In this document: positions 7,076 to 15,819 of the stretch, one piece after another
Layout of the letters: every line of letters begins with the position of its first letter
How positions within the stretch are numbered: position 1 is the stretch's first letter
Source of the DNA: Balneolaceae bacterium
GTDB lineage: Bacteria > Bacteroidota > Rhodothermia > Balneolales > Balneolaceae
Assembly (NCBI GenBank): GCA_007693745.1
Contig: REDA01000072.1
Span: 1 to 40,855, forward strand
Direction of reading: 5' to 3'
DNA: 40,855 nucleotides
Notes under the pieces: generated by a model
Databases searched by the model: none
What the model was told of the DNA's origin: nothing
What the model saw: only the letters and a program-made list of their open reading frames with translations
Program-made: the position numbers and the translations under genes

Positions 7076-8620
7076 TCAATAGCTCACCCTTTGGAATGGT
7101 ACATTACGGTATGAACTGGCAGGATATGCTCCCACCTGTAACATCAGTGGATTCAGTGAGAATCTGATCTCAGCCGTATCAATTCTGCCTTCATCTGAAA
7201 TCCGAAAATGGATAAATTCCTCCCGCAGGGCTCTATTTTCCCAAAGAACCCTGAACATGTTGTGATGCCAGTGTTCAAGAACGGCTGTCAGTTCCGGGTC
7301 ATCAAACAGTGTCAGAAGCAGCTTGCCGTTTTGCTCCCGGATTGTCAGGCCATCATACAGATCGCTGTGAAACCGACCTGTATAAAAAGGGAGATCATGT
7401 GAGGGTCTTGTATCCGGTATACGGGTAGCCTCAAACTCTTCCCTGAGTCTCGTTGCCGATTCAAACTGCCGAACATAGGAGTCGTGATAAGCTTCCATCC
7501 AGTCGGGACCTTCGACTCCCAGGATGTGATCGATAATATGATAGGGTATTGCGTTCATGAAGTTGTTGAAGGTGTTGGTCATCACGATAATGCCCAGTTC
7601 GAGCTGGGGTATCAGCACATAATTAGTGTTCATCCCGTCCGTTGCACCGCCGTGAGCCAGAACTCTGTATCCTCTGTAGTCTGTAATTCTGTAGCCGTAT
7701 CCATAGCTTTGTTGTGGTGCTTCTGCTGCGGAGATCGGAAGGGTTACCTTCGGCGTCTGAATATCTCTGAGAGTTTGTCCGCTTATGATTTGAATACCGT
7801 TATAAATGCCTGCGTTGAGCTGCATGGACATCCATTTAGCCATATCTGCAGCAGTTGAGTTAATACCTCCTGCAGCCGAAGCCACATCCCAGTTTCTTCG
7901 CTTTATGGGAACCACTTCACCCTCAATATACTGATGGGGCCATGCCGCATTCGATTCATCCAGTTCCAGAATGGAAGTGTTGGTCCGGTCCATTCCCAAA
8001 CGTCTGAAGAGGCGGTCGTACATCAGGTTGTCCCAGTCCCGCCCGGATACTGCTCCGGCAACTTCTCCGGCTACCGTGTACATTGCATTACTGTAAACGT
8101 GAGATGAGCGGAATGGCTCTTCGAATTCATGATAGCGCATTCTGTACATAAGTTCGTAGCGGCTGCGGTTTGTGAGGTATTGCAAGCGGTTGCCAAGAAT
8201 TCTGCCCACTCCTACCTGATGAGTGAGCAGATCATGCAAGGTAACGTGCCTGGCAGCCCATGGATCACTTAGCTCAAACCAGGGTAAATATTCCCGCACG
8301 GGATCGTGCCAGTTCAGCACACCTTCATCCACAAGGAGGCCCAGGGATGTGGCTGTCATGTGTTTACTGACGGATGCGATTCCGAATTGAGTATGTTCAT
8401 CAACAAGGTCCTGCTCTCCAAGCTTTCTGACTCCAAAGCCGTTGGTATAGATTGTCTCACCCTGATAGACTACAGCAATGGCCATACCGGGGATTTCCCA
8501 TTTTTCCATTCCCTGTTGAGTCCACTTTTCAAAATCAACAGGCATCAGATCCTGTGACTGAAGTGTTGTAGCGGAGAGAAGCAGAGTGAACAGAAATGCG
8601 GCAGTTTTGAGCCTGATCAT
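7076..8620 (-). CDS. Secreted serine hydrolase of the class C beta-lactamase fold
   Basis: The 514-residue protein has a signal peptide (about 1-23, ending TLQSQ) and a beta-lactamase/transpeptidase-like domain to about residue 370. The nucleophile motif SxxK is S83-V-S-K86 in GIASVSKHM. The YxN motif is Y176-S-N178. The third motif is H323-G-G325 (LAHGGATDG), the form seen in class C enzymes and EstB-type esterases where KTG is replaced. A further C-terminal region of about 130 residues is beta-rich and includes FYTGRFHSDLYDG, like the lipocalin-type domains appended to this family. Substrates in this family range from D-amino peptides to esters, so no specific activity is claimed. A terminator at 8652-8681 separates it from the upstream peptidase gene, so it probably has its own promoter. 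Confidence 0.85.
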   Translation of the reverse strand: MIRLKTAAFLFTLLLSATTLQSQDLMPVDFEKWTQQGMEKWEIPGMAIAVVYQGETIYTNGFGVRKLGEQDLVDEHTQFGIASVSKHMTATSLGLLVDEGVLNWHDPVREYLPWFELSDPWAARHVTLHDLLTHQVGVGRILGNRLQYLTNRSRYELMYRMRYHEFEEPFRSSHVYSNAMYTVAGEVAGAVSGRDWDNLMYDRLFRRLGMDRTNTSILELDESNAAWPHQYIEGEVVPIKRRNWDVASAAGGINSTAADMAKWMSMQLNAGIYNGIQIISGQTLRDIQTPKVTLPISAAEAPQQSYGYGYRITDYRGYRVLAHGGATDGMNTNYVLIPQLELGIIVMTNTFNNFMNAIPYHIIDHILGVEGPDWMEAYHDSYVRQFESATRLREEFEATRIPDTRPSHDLPFYTGRFHSDLYDGLTIREQNGKLLLTLFDDPELTAVLEHWHHNMFRVLWENRALREEFIHFRISDEGRIDTAEIRFSLNPLMLQVGAYPASSYRNVPFQRVSY

Positions 8621-8651
8621 TCGGTTTTCTTTAGATAAGTGATTGATTTAA

Positions 8652-8681
8652 GGAAAAAACGGGCCTCTTCAGCAGAGGCCC
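8652..8681 (-). terminator. Rho-independent terminator after the M28 peptidase gene
   Basis: An 8-bp GC-rich stem (GGGCCTCT at 8661-8668 pairing with AGAGGCCC at 8674-8681) encloses a 5-base loop. Read on the minus strand it is followed by GTTTTTTCC. It sits 17 bases past the peptidase stop codon. The flanking A-run on the other side gives it some bidirectional character, but no plus-strand gene ends here. Confidence 0.85.
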
Positions 8682-8698
8682 AAAAATTATTCTGTAAT

Positions 8699-10303
8699 CT
8701 ACTCCTTTCTGGGAAGCTTTTCATCCAGCATTGCGGTATGATAGACGAATGTGGCAACGATTACAGCGGTTCTTGCAAGATCCTGCTCCACCAGTCGTTC
8801 GTAGTAGTCCATGTTCGAGTGGTGCGTCATGGTAAAGTATTCAAGCCGGTCCTGAATAAACTGAAAACCCGGAAGTCCGGCACGGTCGAATGAGACATGA
8901 TCGGTGGATCCGGTATTCGTGAACGAGACTGTGGTGGCATCCCATGAAGAAAACGGCTGGAGCCATGTACGGAAGAGAAGACGCAGGTTCTCATTTTCCT
9001 GAAGGTGGATTCCGCGAACCTGACCGCCTCCGTTGTCGATATTGAAGTATGCGGAAAAGTTGTCATAGTCACTCTTTCTCTCCATCTCTTCGGCAGGACC
9101 GAAAGAGCCGGGCAGTGAGGCAAAATGGTCGTTCACATATTCTCTTGAGCCGTGCAGACCTTGCTCTTCACCATCCCACAAGGCGATTCGAATGGTTCTT
9201 CTTGGTTGTACATCCAGAGCTTTCAGAATTCTCATGACCTCCATCATAACAGCTGACCCGGCCGCATTGTCAGTGGCTCCGGTCGCTGCGTGCCAGGAGT
9301 CGAGGTGACCGCCTAACATGACGATTTGATCCTTGAGTTCAGGATCTGTACCGGGGATCTCAGCAACTACATTGTAACCATGCAGATCGTCGTGATGAAA
9401 TTCGGTTTGCATGTCAAGTTCTATTTCGACGGGGATCTCTTTTTCCAGCATTCTGAAAATACGCCCGTAATGTTCGCGTTTCAGTGAGATCTGAGGAATA
9501 ATATCAGCAGGATCTGCCTGATGGGCACGCACTGCATCCCCCCAGCTTGTTCCCGGTGCTATGGGCATTGTAGCAGCGGTTACTGCAATCTGACCGTACC
9601 ATCCGCGGTAACCAAAGTCGAGAAGAGCAAGCGGCTTCTCTTCCTGCAGGAATTTCATGATCTGATAACGCATTTCGGCACGGGCGAGAGCGGCGGGATT
9701 ACCACCACCGGGCTGCGAACCTGACAGAGCTCTGGAGGCGTTGGCAAGGTTGAGCAGCTCGTCGTTACTTCTTCTGGAAGCAAGTGGTTCCCATGACGGG
9801 GCTGAGGGCTGCGGGAAATCCATCATCACAAATTTGTCACTGAGTGTTCCTCTGTACTGCTCCAGGTCTTCGATAGTATCCAGTTCCAGAAAAATTACAT
9901 TGCCTTTTACGGGGCCGTCATGACCCGGCGACCAGGCCTTGGGGAACGCTGTGATTGGAAAATAACTGTGTGGAGTGTTGGCATGCATGGCAAAACGCTT
10001 TAATTCCCAGCCTGAACCGAAGGGTCCCCACTGATGATAATGAGCATTTTGCAATCCAAGTTCTTCAAACTGGCTCTTTACATACTGCCTGGCATATTCG
10101 AGCTGGGGGGAATTGGTGAGTCTCGGGCCATAAACATCTGTCAGCCAGCTGGCAAAGTTCATAACCTGAGAGTTGTCGATGCCTTCGGTTTTGATCTTTT
10201 CGACCATTTCCAGATCAACGGAAAGATCCTCAACCGACTGAGAATAGAGTACCTGAAGAGGCAGGATCCAAAGCAGAAAGAGTGAGAGAATTCTAAGTTT
10301 CAT
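8699..10303 (-). CDS. Secreted M28 family zinc metallopeptidase
   Basis: This is a 534-residue exported aminopeptidase/carboxypeptidase-type enzyme. After a signal peptide (about 1-21, ending VLYSQ), an N-terminal region holds a protease-associated insertion (about 125-270). The co-catalytic di-zinc M28 domain follows from about 310. Ligands can be placed: His333 in GGHLDSW, Asp345 in GATDNAAGS, the Glu pair 379-380 in WDGEEQG, Asp423 in FNIDNGGG and His495 in MTHHSNMD. I chose ATG 10303 because it begins directly at the signal peptide; the frame is open for another 127 codons upstream, but that part overlaps the end of the preceding gene and lacks protein-like character. The 157 bases upstream contain no obvious terminator. 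It probably digests peptides in the periplasm or outside the cell. Confidence 0.9.
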   Translation of the reverse strand: MKLRILSLFLLWILPLQVLYSQSVEDLSVDLEMVEKIKTEGIDNSQVMNFASWLTDVYGPRLTNSPQLEYARQYVKSQFEELGLQNAHYHQWGPFGSGWELKRFAMHANTPHSYFPITAFPKAWSPGHDGPVKGNVIFLELDTIEDLEQYRGTLSDKFVMMDFPQPSAPSWEPLASRRSNDELLNLANASRALSGSQPGGGNPAALARAEMRYQIMKFLQEEKPLALLDFGYRGWYGQIAVTAATMPIAPGTSWGDAVRAHQADPADIIPQISLKREHYGRIFRMLEKEIPVEIELDMQTEFHHDDLHGYNVVAEIPGTDPELKDQIVMLGGHLDSWHAATGATDNAAGSAVMMEVMRILKALDVQPRRTIRIALWDGEEQGLHGSREYVNDHFASLPGSFGPAEEMERKSDYDNFSAYFNIDNGGGQVRGIHLQENENLRLLFRTWLQPFSSWDATTVSFTNTGSTDHVSFDRAGLPGFQFIQDRLEYFTMTHHSNMDYYERLVEQDLARTAVIVATFVYHTAMLDEKLPRKE

Positions 10304-10460
10304 ATGAATTTTGGTAAGATTAATAGTGTATTGGAATATGCCAACTTTTAGCAAAAGATGCGGAAACGATTTCAGCCGATCCAACACATTATTGTAAAAA
10401 TAATTATGATTCGGTTCACAGGCTGTTGCTGTGTTATGGAAGGGGGAAAAGAATGGGTGA

Positions 10461-13400
10461 TTATAAGGATTCTTCCAGCTGCCTGAGCCGTTCAAAGTAG
10501 CGCTCGATAAGCCGTTGATATTCACTTGAAAAGCGTGTATAGTTTGGGTCCTGTAATCTGGACCGGATCTCTTGCTGAAGTTCTTCGAGTGTAATATCGG
10601 GAGGGAGTACCCTTTCGTAGTCGGTTGGGCTTGATCCTTCACGCTCATCTTCTTCGCCCCGTTGCTGAAGAGATTCCTCGGCACTGAGCATTCTGGAGAG
10701 GATATTTTGCTGCCTGTTATTCATAAGCGGGTCGGTAATACCGCCTCTCATATCGTTGATTGCATCTTCCATCTCTTCCATCGTTCTCTGCAGGTCGCTG
10801 AGTGTTCGGTCACCCTGACGCAGGGCACCACTTTGACGTAACTCTTCAAGTTGTCTGCGGATTTCGTTCTGCTGCCGTGCCAGCTGGTCGAGCCGGTCAG
10901 CCTGTTCCCGGGTCAGGCGTTCACCCTGCGCGTCGTTGATCAGATCCTGAAGCTGCTGATTCAGCATCTGCTGATCGCCGGACATATTTTGGAGCTGTTC
11001 GATCATCTGCTGCATACTCATACCGCTCCCCATACCGCCGTTCTGTTGATTCTGAATCTGATCTATCAGAGAGGAGATCATCGAGGCAAGGTCGTTAATG
11101 CCTCCGAGAGACTCTCTGGCGGTGACAGAAGAACCGCGCTGATTCCGCTCAACCATCTGGTCAAGAGATCTGCTGAGCGTTCTTTCCACTTCCGATTTTT
11201 TCCGGTTAATCTGATTGGGTATGCCGGGCAGTTCAGCGGATACCTGAAAAAGAGTGTCAGCGACTCTGGTGAATTGAGTACGGAGATTATTCTGTATACG
11301 TGCCAGATCCACAAATCCCTGATTTCTGTTTTGGGTTTCACCGGCACTGAGTGTGAGGAACTCCTGCAATTCGGAAATTTCCAGGAGTGTATTGAGAGCT
11401 TGCTGAAGTGCCAGGATATTGACCTGGATCTGCTGGCCGCTGATCTGCTGTGAAGCGTTCCGGAAACGGCTGGCTTCGTCACTCAGTCTGTTCTGCAGGG
11501 CTTCATTTAACTGCCTGATCTCTTCGGAGGGAGAGTCTTGTTCACTTTCGATCAGGCTTTCGGCTTCATCCGAGAGATTTTCGGAGCTCTGTCTGATATT
11601 GCCAAGTTCTCTTTCTGCTTCCCTGCGGATTGTGCGTAGTCGTTCCCCTGCTCTGCGCGGAGGATTGGAATCCAGTTGTTGCAGTTGTTCTTCCAGATGA
11701 CTGAAATCTTCCTGCATCCCATTCAGTTCATTCAAAAGATTTACAGGCTCATCATTAGTTTCCTTCAGTCTTGAGGCCATCTCTTCATACTGAGTTGCAA
11801 TCCTGTTCAGATCGCTGTTCATTTTCAATTGCCTGAACAATTCTGCTGTTCTCTGGAGCCTTTCCCGATAGAGGTTCTCATTGAATGTCATATTTTCCAT
11901 TGCCCGTTCGAGTTCCTGCTGCGACATGGACTGAAGAGCTTCCTGGAGAGCCCGAATAGCCTCCAGCAAGTCAGGGTCATCGAGTTCATCCATGAGTTGC
12001 TGAAGCTCATTGTAGGCTCTGCGTGTCTCATCTGAGACATGATTGCTGCTCTCCATGCGGTTGCGCAATTCATCAAACTGCTCCGTTAATTTCTTTACCG
12101 ATTCACTGATCTGCTGCTGCCGTTCTCTCACGTTTTCAAGGAGTTCTTCCTCTTCGAAACCGCCATCCGGGTTTTGGGTCATCTTTTCCAGAAACTGACG
12201 ATACTCCTCTTCCATGAGTGAGAAATTGTCCGAGATCTGATCCAGCTCTGCCTGAAGGTCCCTTTCCTGAGAATCAATTTCGTCGAAGGATTCAGCAAGC
12301 GAGGGGATTCGAAGGAGAACCGGCCTGGAATCACTGAATTTGGGTCCTGTAATCTCATCATTATCCCAGGCCCGTATTCTCACTTCCAGCTGATCTCTTG
12401 GCCTGAGATCCAGAGAGTCCAGCTCCAGACTAAACTGATCGAGTCTTCCGTTCACGGGCCCTCTGAGCGGGATTCTGCCGGTGAGGGGGAGATCGACAAA
12501 TGCCCGCTTCAACTCGTATCTGAGTTCTGCCCGGGTGAGTCCGAAATCGTCTGTGATCTGATATGACAGAGCCAGGAATTCGGGATTTTCCTGAACCAGC
12601 ACCTCTGTGGGCCTGTGAATCACGACCACAGGATATTGGTCTTCCCGTAAATCTATGATGGTTCGAAAAGGATTTCTGTTTTCAAGGCCGGCAGGGTCGG
12701 TGAGATGGAACCGGAGTGTATCACTGCGGGTGGGTTGCAGTGTAGTACTGAATTGGAACGGATTATTCACATCCCTGTACATGGAAATGGTTTGATCGCC
12801 GGTAAGAAGCTCTGCGTTTTCAAGATCTTTATTGGAAATACCGCTGAAATGGATCTGTGAGCCAGGATAGACAGAAAGTAGTGAGTAGGGGTACTGAAAA
12901 ACCTCCTTACCCAGGCCTGTGTACTCGGGGAAGGTAACGGCAGAAGAAAGTTCGTCAAAACGGGGCAGCTGCTGAACATGGATCTGGTAGGTTTCACCGG
13001 TAAACTGATCCATCACAAGCCGGAAGGAGATATCAGAGACAAGTTCCATCCCCGGCAGCATGAAAGTGTCTGCATTTTCCCGAATCATTACCCGTTCTCT
13101 GTAGTGATCTTCCACACCGGTTTTGAATTGAAAAGAGACACTTCCGGGTACGGTTTGATGATTGAAGCTTGCATAAAATGCCAGTGTGGTGCCGTGAGAT
13201 ACGGTTGTATCAGATGGTGAGATTGAATAGGAATAGGGATTTGGCAGGGAGAAGGAGTGCCATGGCTGCAGTGATCTCAGAGCTGTTTCCGGATTCAGTA
13301 CGGAGAAAAGTACAAGAGATAGAAGGGATAAAGGTGAAAAGAGAAGAAGTAAGCGATACAGGCGATTTATGTCAGATTTCCTGAGGTTATTCTCAAGCTC

Positions 13401-13823
13401 TTCGGAGAGTTTGGGCAGCTGACTATTCATCAGGTTAGCGTCTAATGCAGCCTGATAAAAGATCGATTGGGTTTGAGTTTTGTCGAGATAAAGATCGACG
13501 GCAGCCAGCAGTTTTAAATCTCCCTGATTTTTGAAAAAGCTCTCATAAAAAGAGGGGAAATCCGGCAGCAAAAATTTTCTTTTGAGGAAAAAAGAAGTAA
13601 GAACTGCAATCATGACCGAGCTTAGCAGGATAACAATTTTTGCAGAGGCCGGGAGAAATAAGCTGTGTTCCAGTATCAGAAGAAGGAACAGGCCGATGAT
13701 GAAAACGGATATTCCAGCATTAGCGAGAGTGATCTGCTTGCGGAAGTGAAGTTTTCTGTGCATGCTTTTCAACACAGAAACGATCTTGGCCAGCCTGTTG
13801 TCTGCGGATGCCTGCGAAGTCAT
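10461..13823 (-). CDS. DUF4175-type membrane-anchored coiled-coil protein
   Basis: This is a very large protein of 1120 residues. Two hydrophobic helices lie near residues 32-52 and 60-80, and a third near 155-175 (LLLLFSPLSLLSLVLFSVL). A beta-rich, probably periplasmic region (about 185-490) follows, with segments like PEYTGLGKEVFQYP that resemble immunoglobulin-like repeats. From about 500 to 1110 the sequence is almost continuously charged and rich in Gln, Glu, Arg and Leu, with heptad character, so long coiled coils are expected. The layout matches the DUF4175 family of Bacteroidota and Proteobacteria, whose biochemical role I do not know. The start lies 3 bases after the stop of the metallo-hydrolase gene, so the two are translationally coupled. 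Confidence 0.82.
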   Translation of the reverse strand: MTSQASADNRLAKIVSVLKSMHRKLHFRKQITLANAGISVFIIGLFLLLILEHSLFLPASAKIVILLSSVMIAVLTSFFLKRKFLLPDFPSFYESFFKNQGDLKLLAAVDLYLDKTQTQSIFYQAALDANLMNSQLPKLSEELENNLRKSDINRLYRLLLLFSPLSLLSLVLFSVLNPETALRSLQPWHSFSLPNPYSYSISPSDTTVSHGTTLAFYASFNHQTVPGSVSFQFKTGVEDHYRERVMIRENADTFMLPGMELVSDISFRLVMDQFTGETYQIHVQQLPRFDELSSAVTFPEYTGLGKEVFQYPYSLLSVYPGSQIHFSGISNKDLENAELLTGDQTISMYRDVNNPFQFSTTLQPTRSDTLRFHLTDPAGLENRNPFRTIIDLREDQYPVVVIHRPTEVLVQENPEFLALSYQITDDFGLTRAELRYELKRAFVDLPLTGRIPLRGPVNGRLDQFSLELDSLDLRPRDQLEVRIRAWDNDEITGPKFSDSRPVLLRIPSLAESFDEIDSQERDLQAELDQISDNFSLMEEEYRQFLEKMTQNPDGGFEEEELLENVRERQQQISESVKKLTEQFDELRNRMESSNHVSDETRRAYNELQQLMDELDDPDLLEAIRALQEALQSMSQQELERAMENMTFNENLYRERLQRTAELFRQLKMNSDLNRIATQYEEMASRLKETNDEPVNLLNELNGMQEDFSHLEEQLQQLDSNPPRRAGERLRTIRREAERELGNIRQSSENLSDEAESLIESEQDSPSEEIRQLNEALQNRLSDEASRFRNASQQISGQQIQVNILALQQALNTLLEISELQEFLTLSAGETQNRNQGFVDLARIQNNLRTQFTRVADTLFQVSAELPGIPNQINRKKSEVERTLSRSLDQMVERNQRGSSVTARESLGGINDLASMISSLIDQIQNQQNGGMGSGMSMQQMIEQLQNMSGDQQMLNQQLQDLINDAQGERLTREQADRLDQLARQQNEIRRQLEELRQSGALRQGDRTLSDLQRTMEEMEDAINDMRGGITDPLMNNRQQNILSRMLSAEESLQQRGEEDEREGSSPTDYERVLPPDITLEELQQEIRSRLQDPNYTRFSSEYQRLIERYFERLRQLEESL

Positions 13824-13826
13824 GTC

Positions 13827-14729
13827 TCACCGGGAGGTTTTTTGCTTCTCAATTTCATGAAGCAGTAGAGATTCATTCAAAAGATATCTGTTTTCTGATT
13901 TTTTAACGGTGATCACTTCGTGGTCAGCATCATGTTCGAGAAAAAGATACCAGTTTTCCTCTGCTGCTTTTTCGAGAAACGATTCTTTTTCCTGCAGAGT
14001 CTGTACAGGATTCATGTCATACCCCATGATCCATGGCAGGGGGACATGCGCATGTGTTGGAATCAGATCAGCCACGAATACGATTGTATTGTCATCTGCT
14101 TTTATAACGGGAAGTTGTTGACCCAGCGTATGGCCATGAACAGTTAAAACTGTGAATCCGGATTCGAATTCAATCGTCTCATCTGTCAGATTCAGCCGGC
14201 CACTATCAGCAACTGGTTGCAGGTTTTCGCGGAAGAAACTTGCCTTTTCCCGCTGATTGGGATTTGTGGCTGTTTCCCAGTGATGCCTGTTTACGTGATA
14301 GGTTGCATTTTTGAAGACCTCAAGGAGCTCACCATTCACATATTGAGTGGTTCCGCCACAGTGATCGAAGTGAAGGTGAGAGAAGATGATATCGGTGATA
14401 TCGGAGGGAGAAACGGAAAGTTTGGAGAGTGAATGGATGAGTTCGCTGTGTTGATAATCAAAACCGTAAATTTCAGATAGTTTATCACTGAATTTGTGAC
14501 CGCTGCCTGTATCAATCAGGTAGGTCTTTCCCGTCTGTTCAGAACGAATCAACAGGGATCGCATGGCCATTTTGATTCGGTTATCCTGATCGGCCGGAAT
14601 TTTCCGGTTCCACATGGTTTTTGGCACTACGCCGAACATGGCTCCTCCATCCAGAAGAAAACGTCCGGCTTCAACAGAGTTGAGTTGAAAGGGGCCAAAT
14701 TGAAGTGTTTGACTATTTGAACTTGTCAT
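13827..14729 (-). CDS. Metallo-beta-lactamase-fold hydrolase
   Basis: The 300-residue soluble protein has the zinc motif HxHxDH as SHLHFDHCGG (H118, H120, D122, H123), a further ligand His200 in VHGHTLGQ and Asp221 in FVADLIP. The fold order and the H-G-H-T-x-G-Q segment resemble the AHL-lactonase-like and methyl-parathion-hydrolase-like branch of the superfamily. That branch is catalytically diverse, so I make no claim of quorum quenching. No signal peptide is visible. It is the first gene of a two-gene unit with the DUF4175 protein and begins after the terminator that closes the oxidase operon. Confidence 0.85.
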   Translation of the reverse strand: MTSSNSQTLQFGPFQLNSVEAGRFLLDGGAMFGVVPKTMWNRKIPADQDNRIKMAMRSLLIRSEQTGKTYLIDTGSGHKFSDKLSEIYGFDYQHSELIHSLSKLSVSPSDITDIIFSHLHFDHCGGTTQYVNGELLEVFKNATYHVNRHHWETATNPNQREKASFFRENLQPVADSGRLNLTDETIEFESGFTVLTVHGHTLGQQLPVIKADDNTIVFVADLIPTHAHVPLPWIMGYDMNPVQTLQEKESFLEKAAEENWYLFLEHDADHEVITVKKSENRYLLNESLLLHEIEKQKTSR

Positions 14730-14778
14730 ATCTCTGTATGTTTATATTGGGTACTTCCTGAAAACATACCCTTAAAAT

Positions 14779-14810
14779 AAAAAAAGCCGGCCTCTCAACG
14801 AAACCGGCTT
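14779..14810 (-). terminator. Rho-independent terminator of the ACIII-caa3 operon
   Basis: A 7-bp stem, AAGCCGG at 14784-14790 pairing with CCGGCTT at 14804-14810, has a 13-base loop. On the minus strand the hairpin runs into a stretch of seven T. It lies 20 bases past the coxD stop and marks the end of the respiratory operon. Confidence 0.9.
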
Positions 14811-14829
14811 AACATTAACTGATTGTGAT

Positions 14830-15132
14830 CTAAAATGAAGGGATGGGATCATTTCTGTAAAGTGTATCCAGAAGAGTGATTCCGATCATGAGAAGAAAGA
14901 AAGCGGCTGACATCACAAACAGAAGTACGTTAAACTTACTTTCCCAGTAGAGGTTCATAAAGAATGCGGATACAATGAGTGCCTTGACAACGGCAATGGC
15001 AATCGCAACGACAACATTCCAGGGTGATGGAATATGGATCCAGGTTACGGCGACTGTAAGTATGGTGAGCATGAAAAGTGTGATTCCCACGCCCCAAAGA
15101 AATTTTGCAGAAGATATATGATGTCCGCTCAT
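14830..15132 (-). CDS. coxD: Cytochrome c oxidase subunit IV
   Basis: This 100-residue integral membrane protein has three predicted helices (about 12-30, 36-58 and 66-88). The middle one carries AIAIAVVKALIVSAFFMNLYW, where the Lys and the F-F-M-x-L pattern are typical of the small bacterial oxidase subunit IV (COX4-type). It stabilises the caa3 oxidase core and is not catalytic. It is the last gene of the operon, starting 19 bases after coxC and followed by a terminator. Confidence 0.9.
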   Translation of the reverse strand: MSGHHISSAKFLWGVGITLFMLTILTVAVTWIHIPSPWNVVVAIAIAVVKALIVSAFFMNLYWESKFNVLLFVMSAAFFLLMIGITLLDTLYRNDPIPSF

Positions 15133-15151
15133 ATCAGATAAAAATTAAGGG

Positions 15152-15808
15152 TTAGTCGATCAGATAAAGCAAAGGAAAAAGGAAAATCCAAATGATATCC
15201 ACAAGGTGCCAGTAGAGTCCGGTAATCTCAACCGGTGTATAATATCCACTGTGAAATACCTTCTTTTTCGCTTTGTAGACAAGCCAGAGCATCAGGCCGA
15301 TCCCAATGATTACGTGCACGCCGTGAAGGCCAGTCATCATGTAGTAAATACTGAAAAAGATGTTGGCTTTTTCATGGGCCACGCCCTCATAACTGTAGTA
15401 GGAGCCGGGCAGAATCCCCTTGGCAAACTTTTCTGCATATTCGAAATACTTGATCACCATAAATACACAGGCAAGACCGATGGTAATCCATAGATTGATG
15501 ATCAGACCCTTGATCTGGTTAAGCTGAGCAGACCGAATGGCCATTGCCACTGTGAGTGAACTTCCGATCAGTACGAACGTGTTCACAGCCCCCCAAAAAG
15601 TATCGAGTTGTTCGGAAGCCAGAAGATAGAGATCCGGATACCAGGCTCTGTAAACGATGTATGCGACAAAGAGTCCACCGAAAAAGAGAATTTCAGTTAC
15701 CAGAAATATCCACATTCCCATTTTGGAGGCTTCGAACTGCTGATCGCTGTCAATGAAATGGTGCTGAAGATGATCCAGTTTTTCCTCGGTTGCTGAATGT
15801 CCGGCCAT
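15152..15808 (-). CDS. coxC: Cytochrome c oxidase subunit III
   Basis: This 218-residue protein has five predicted membrane helices, the short form usual for caa3 oxidases. Recognisable subunit III segments are MGMWIFLVTEILFFGGLF (30-47), FFSIYYMMTGLHGVHVIIG (150-168) and the C-terminal YWHLVDIIWIFLFPLLYL. The Glu in VTEILFFG is the conserved acidic residue of helix III-type sequences. The subunit supports stable proton uptake by subunit I but holds no metal centre. It starts 11 bases after coxA. Confidence 0.95.
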   Translation of the reverse strand: MAGHSATEEKLDHLQHHFIDSDQQFEASKMGMWIFLVTEILFFGGLFVAYIVYRAWYPDLYLLASEQLDTFWGAVNTFVLIGSSLTVAMAIRSAQLNQIKGLIINLWITIGLACVFMVIKYFEYAEKFAKGILPGSYYSYEGVAHEKANIFFSIYYMMTGLHGVHVIIGIGLMLWLVYKAKKKVFHSGYYTPVEITGLYWHLVDIIWIFLFPLLYLID

Positions 15809-15819
15809 GTTTTTGTCAG

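Noticed and set aside
10304-10684. Upstream extension of the M28 peptidase frame
   Set aside because: It overlaps the end of the DUF4175 gene on the same strand; the signal peptide begins at 10303.
13827-14729. Calling the metallo-hydrolase an AHL lactonase (quorum quenching)
   Set aside because: The zinc motif is shared by many activities, and nothing nearby points to signalling.
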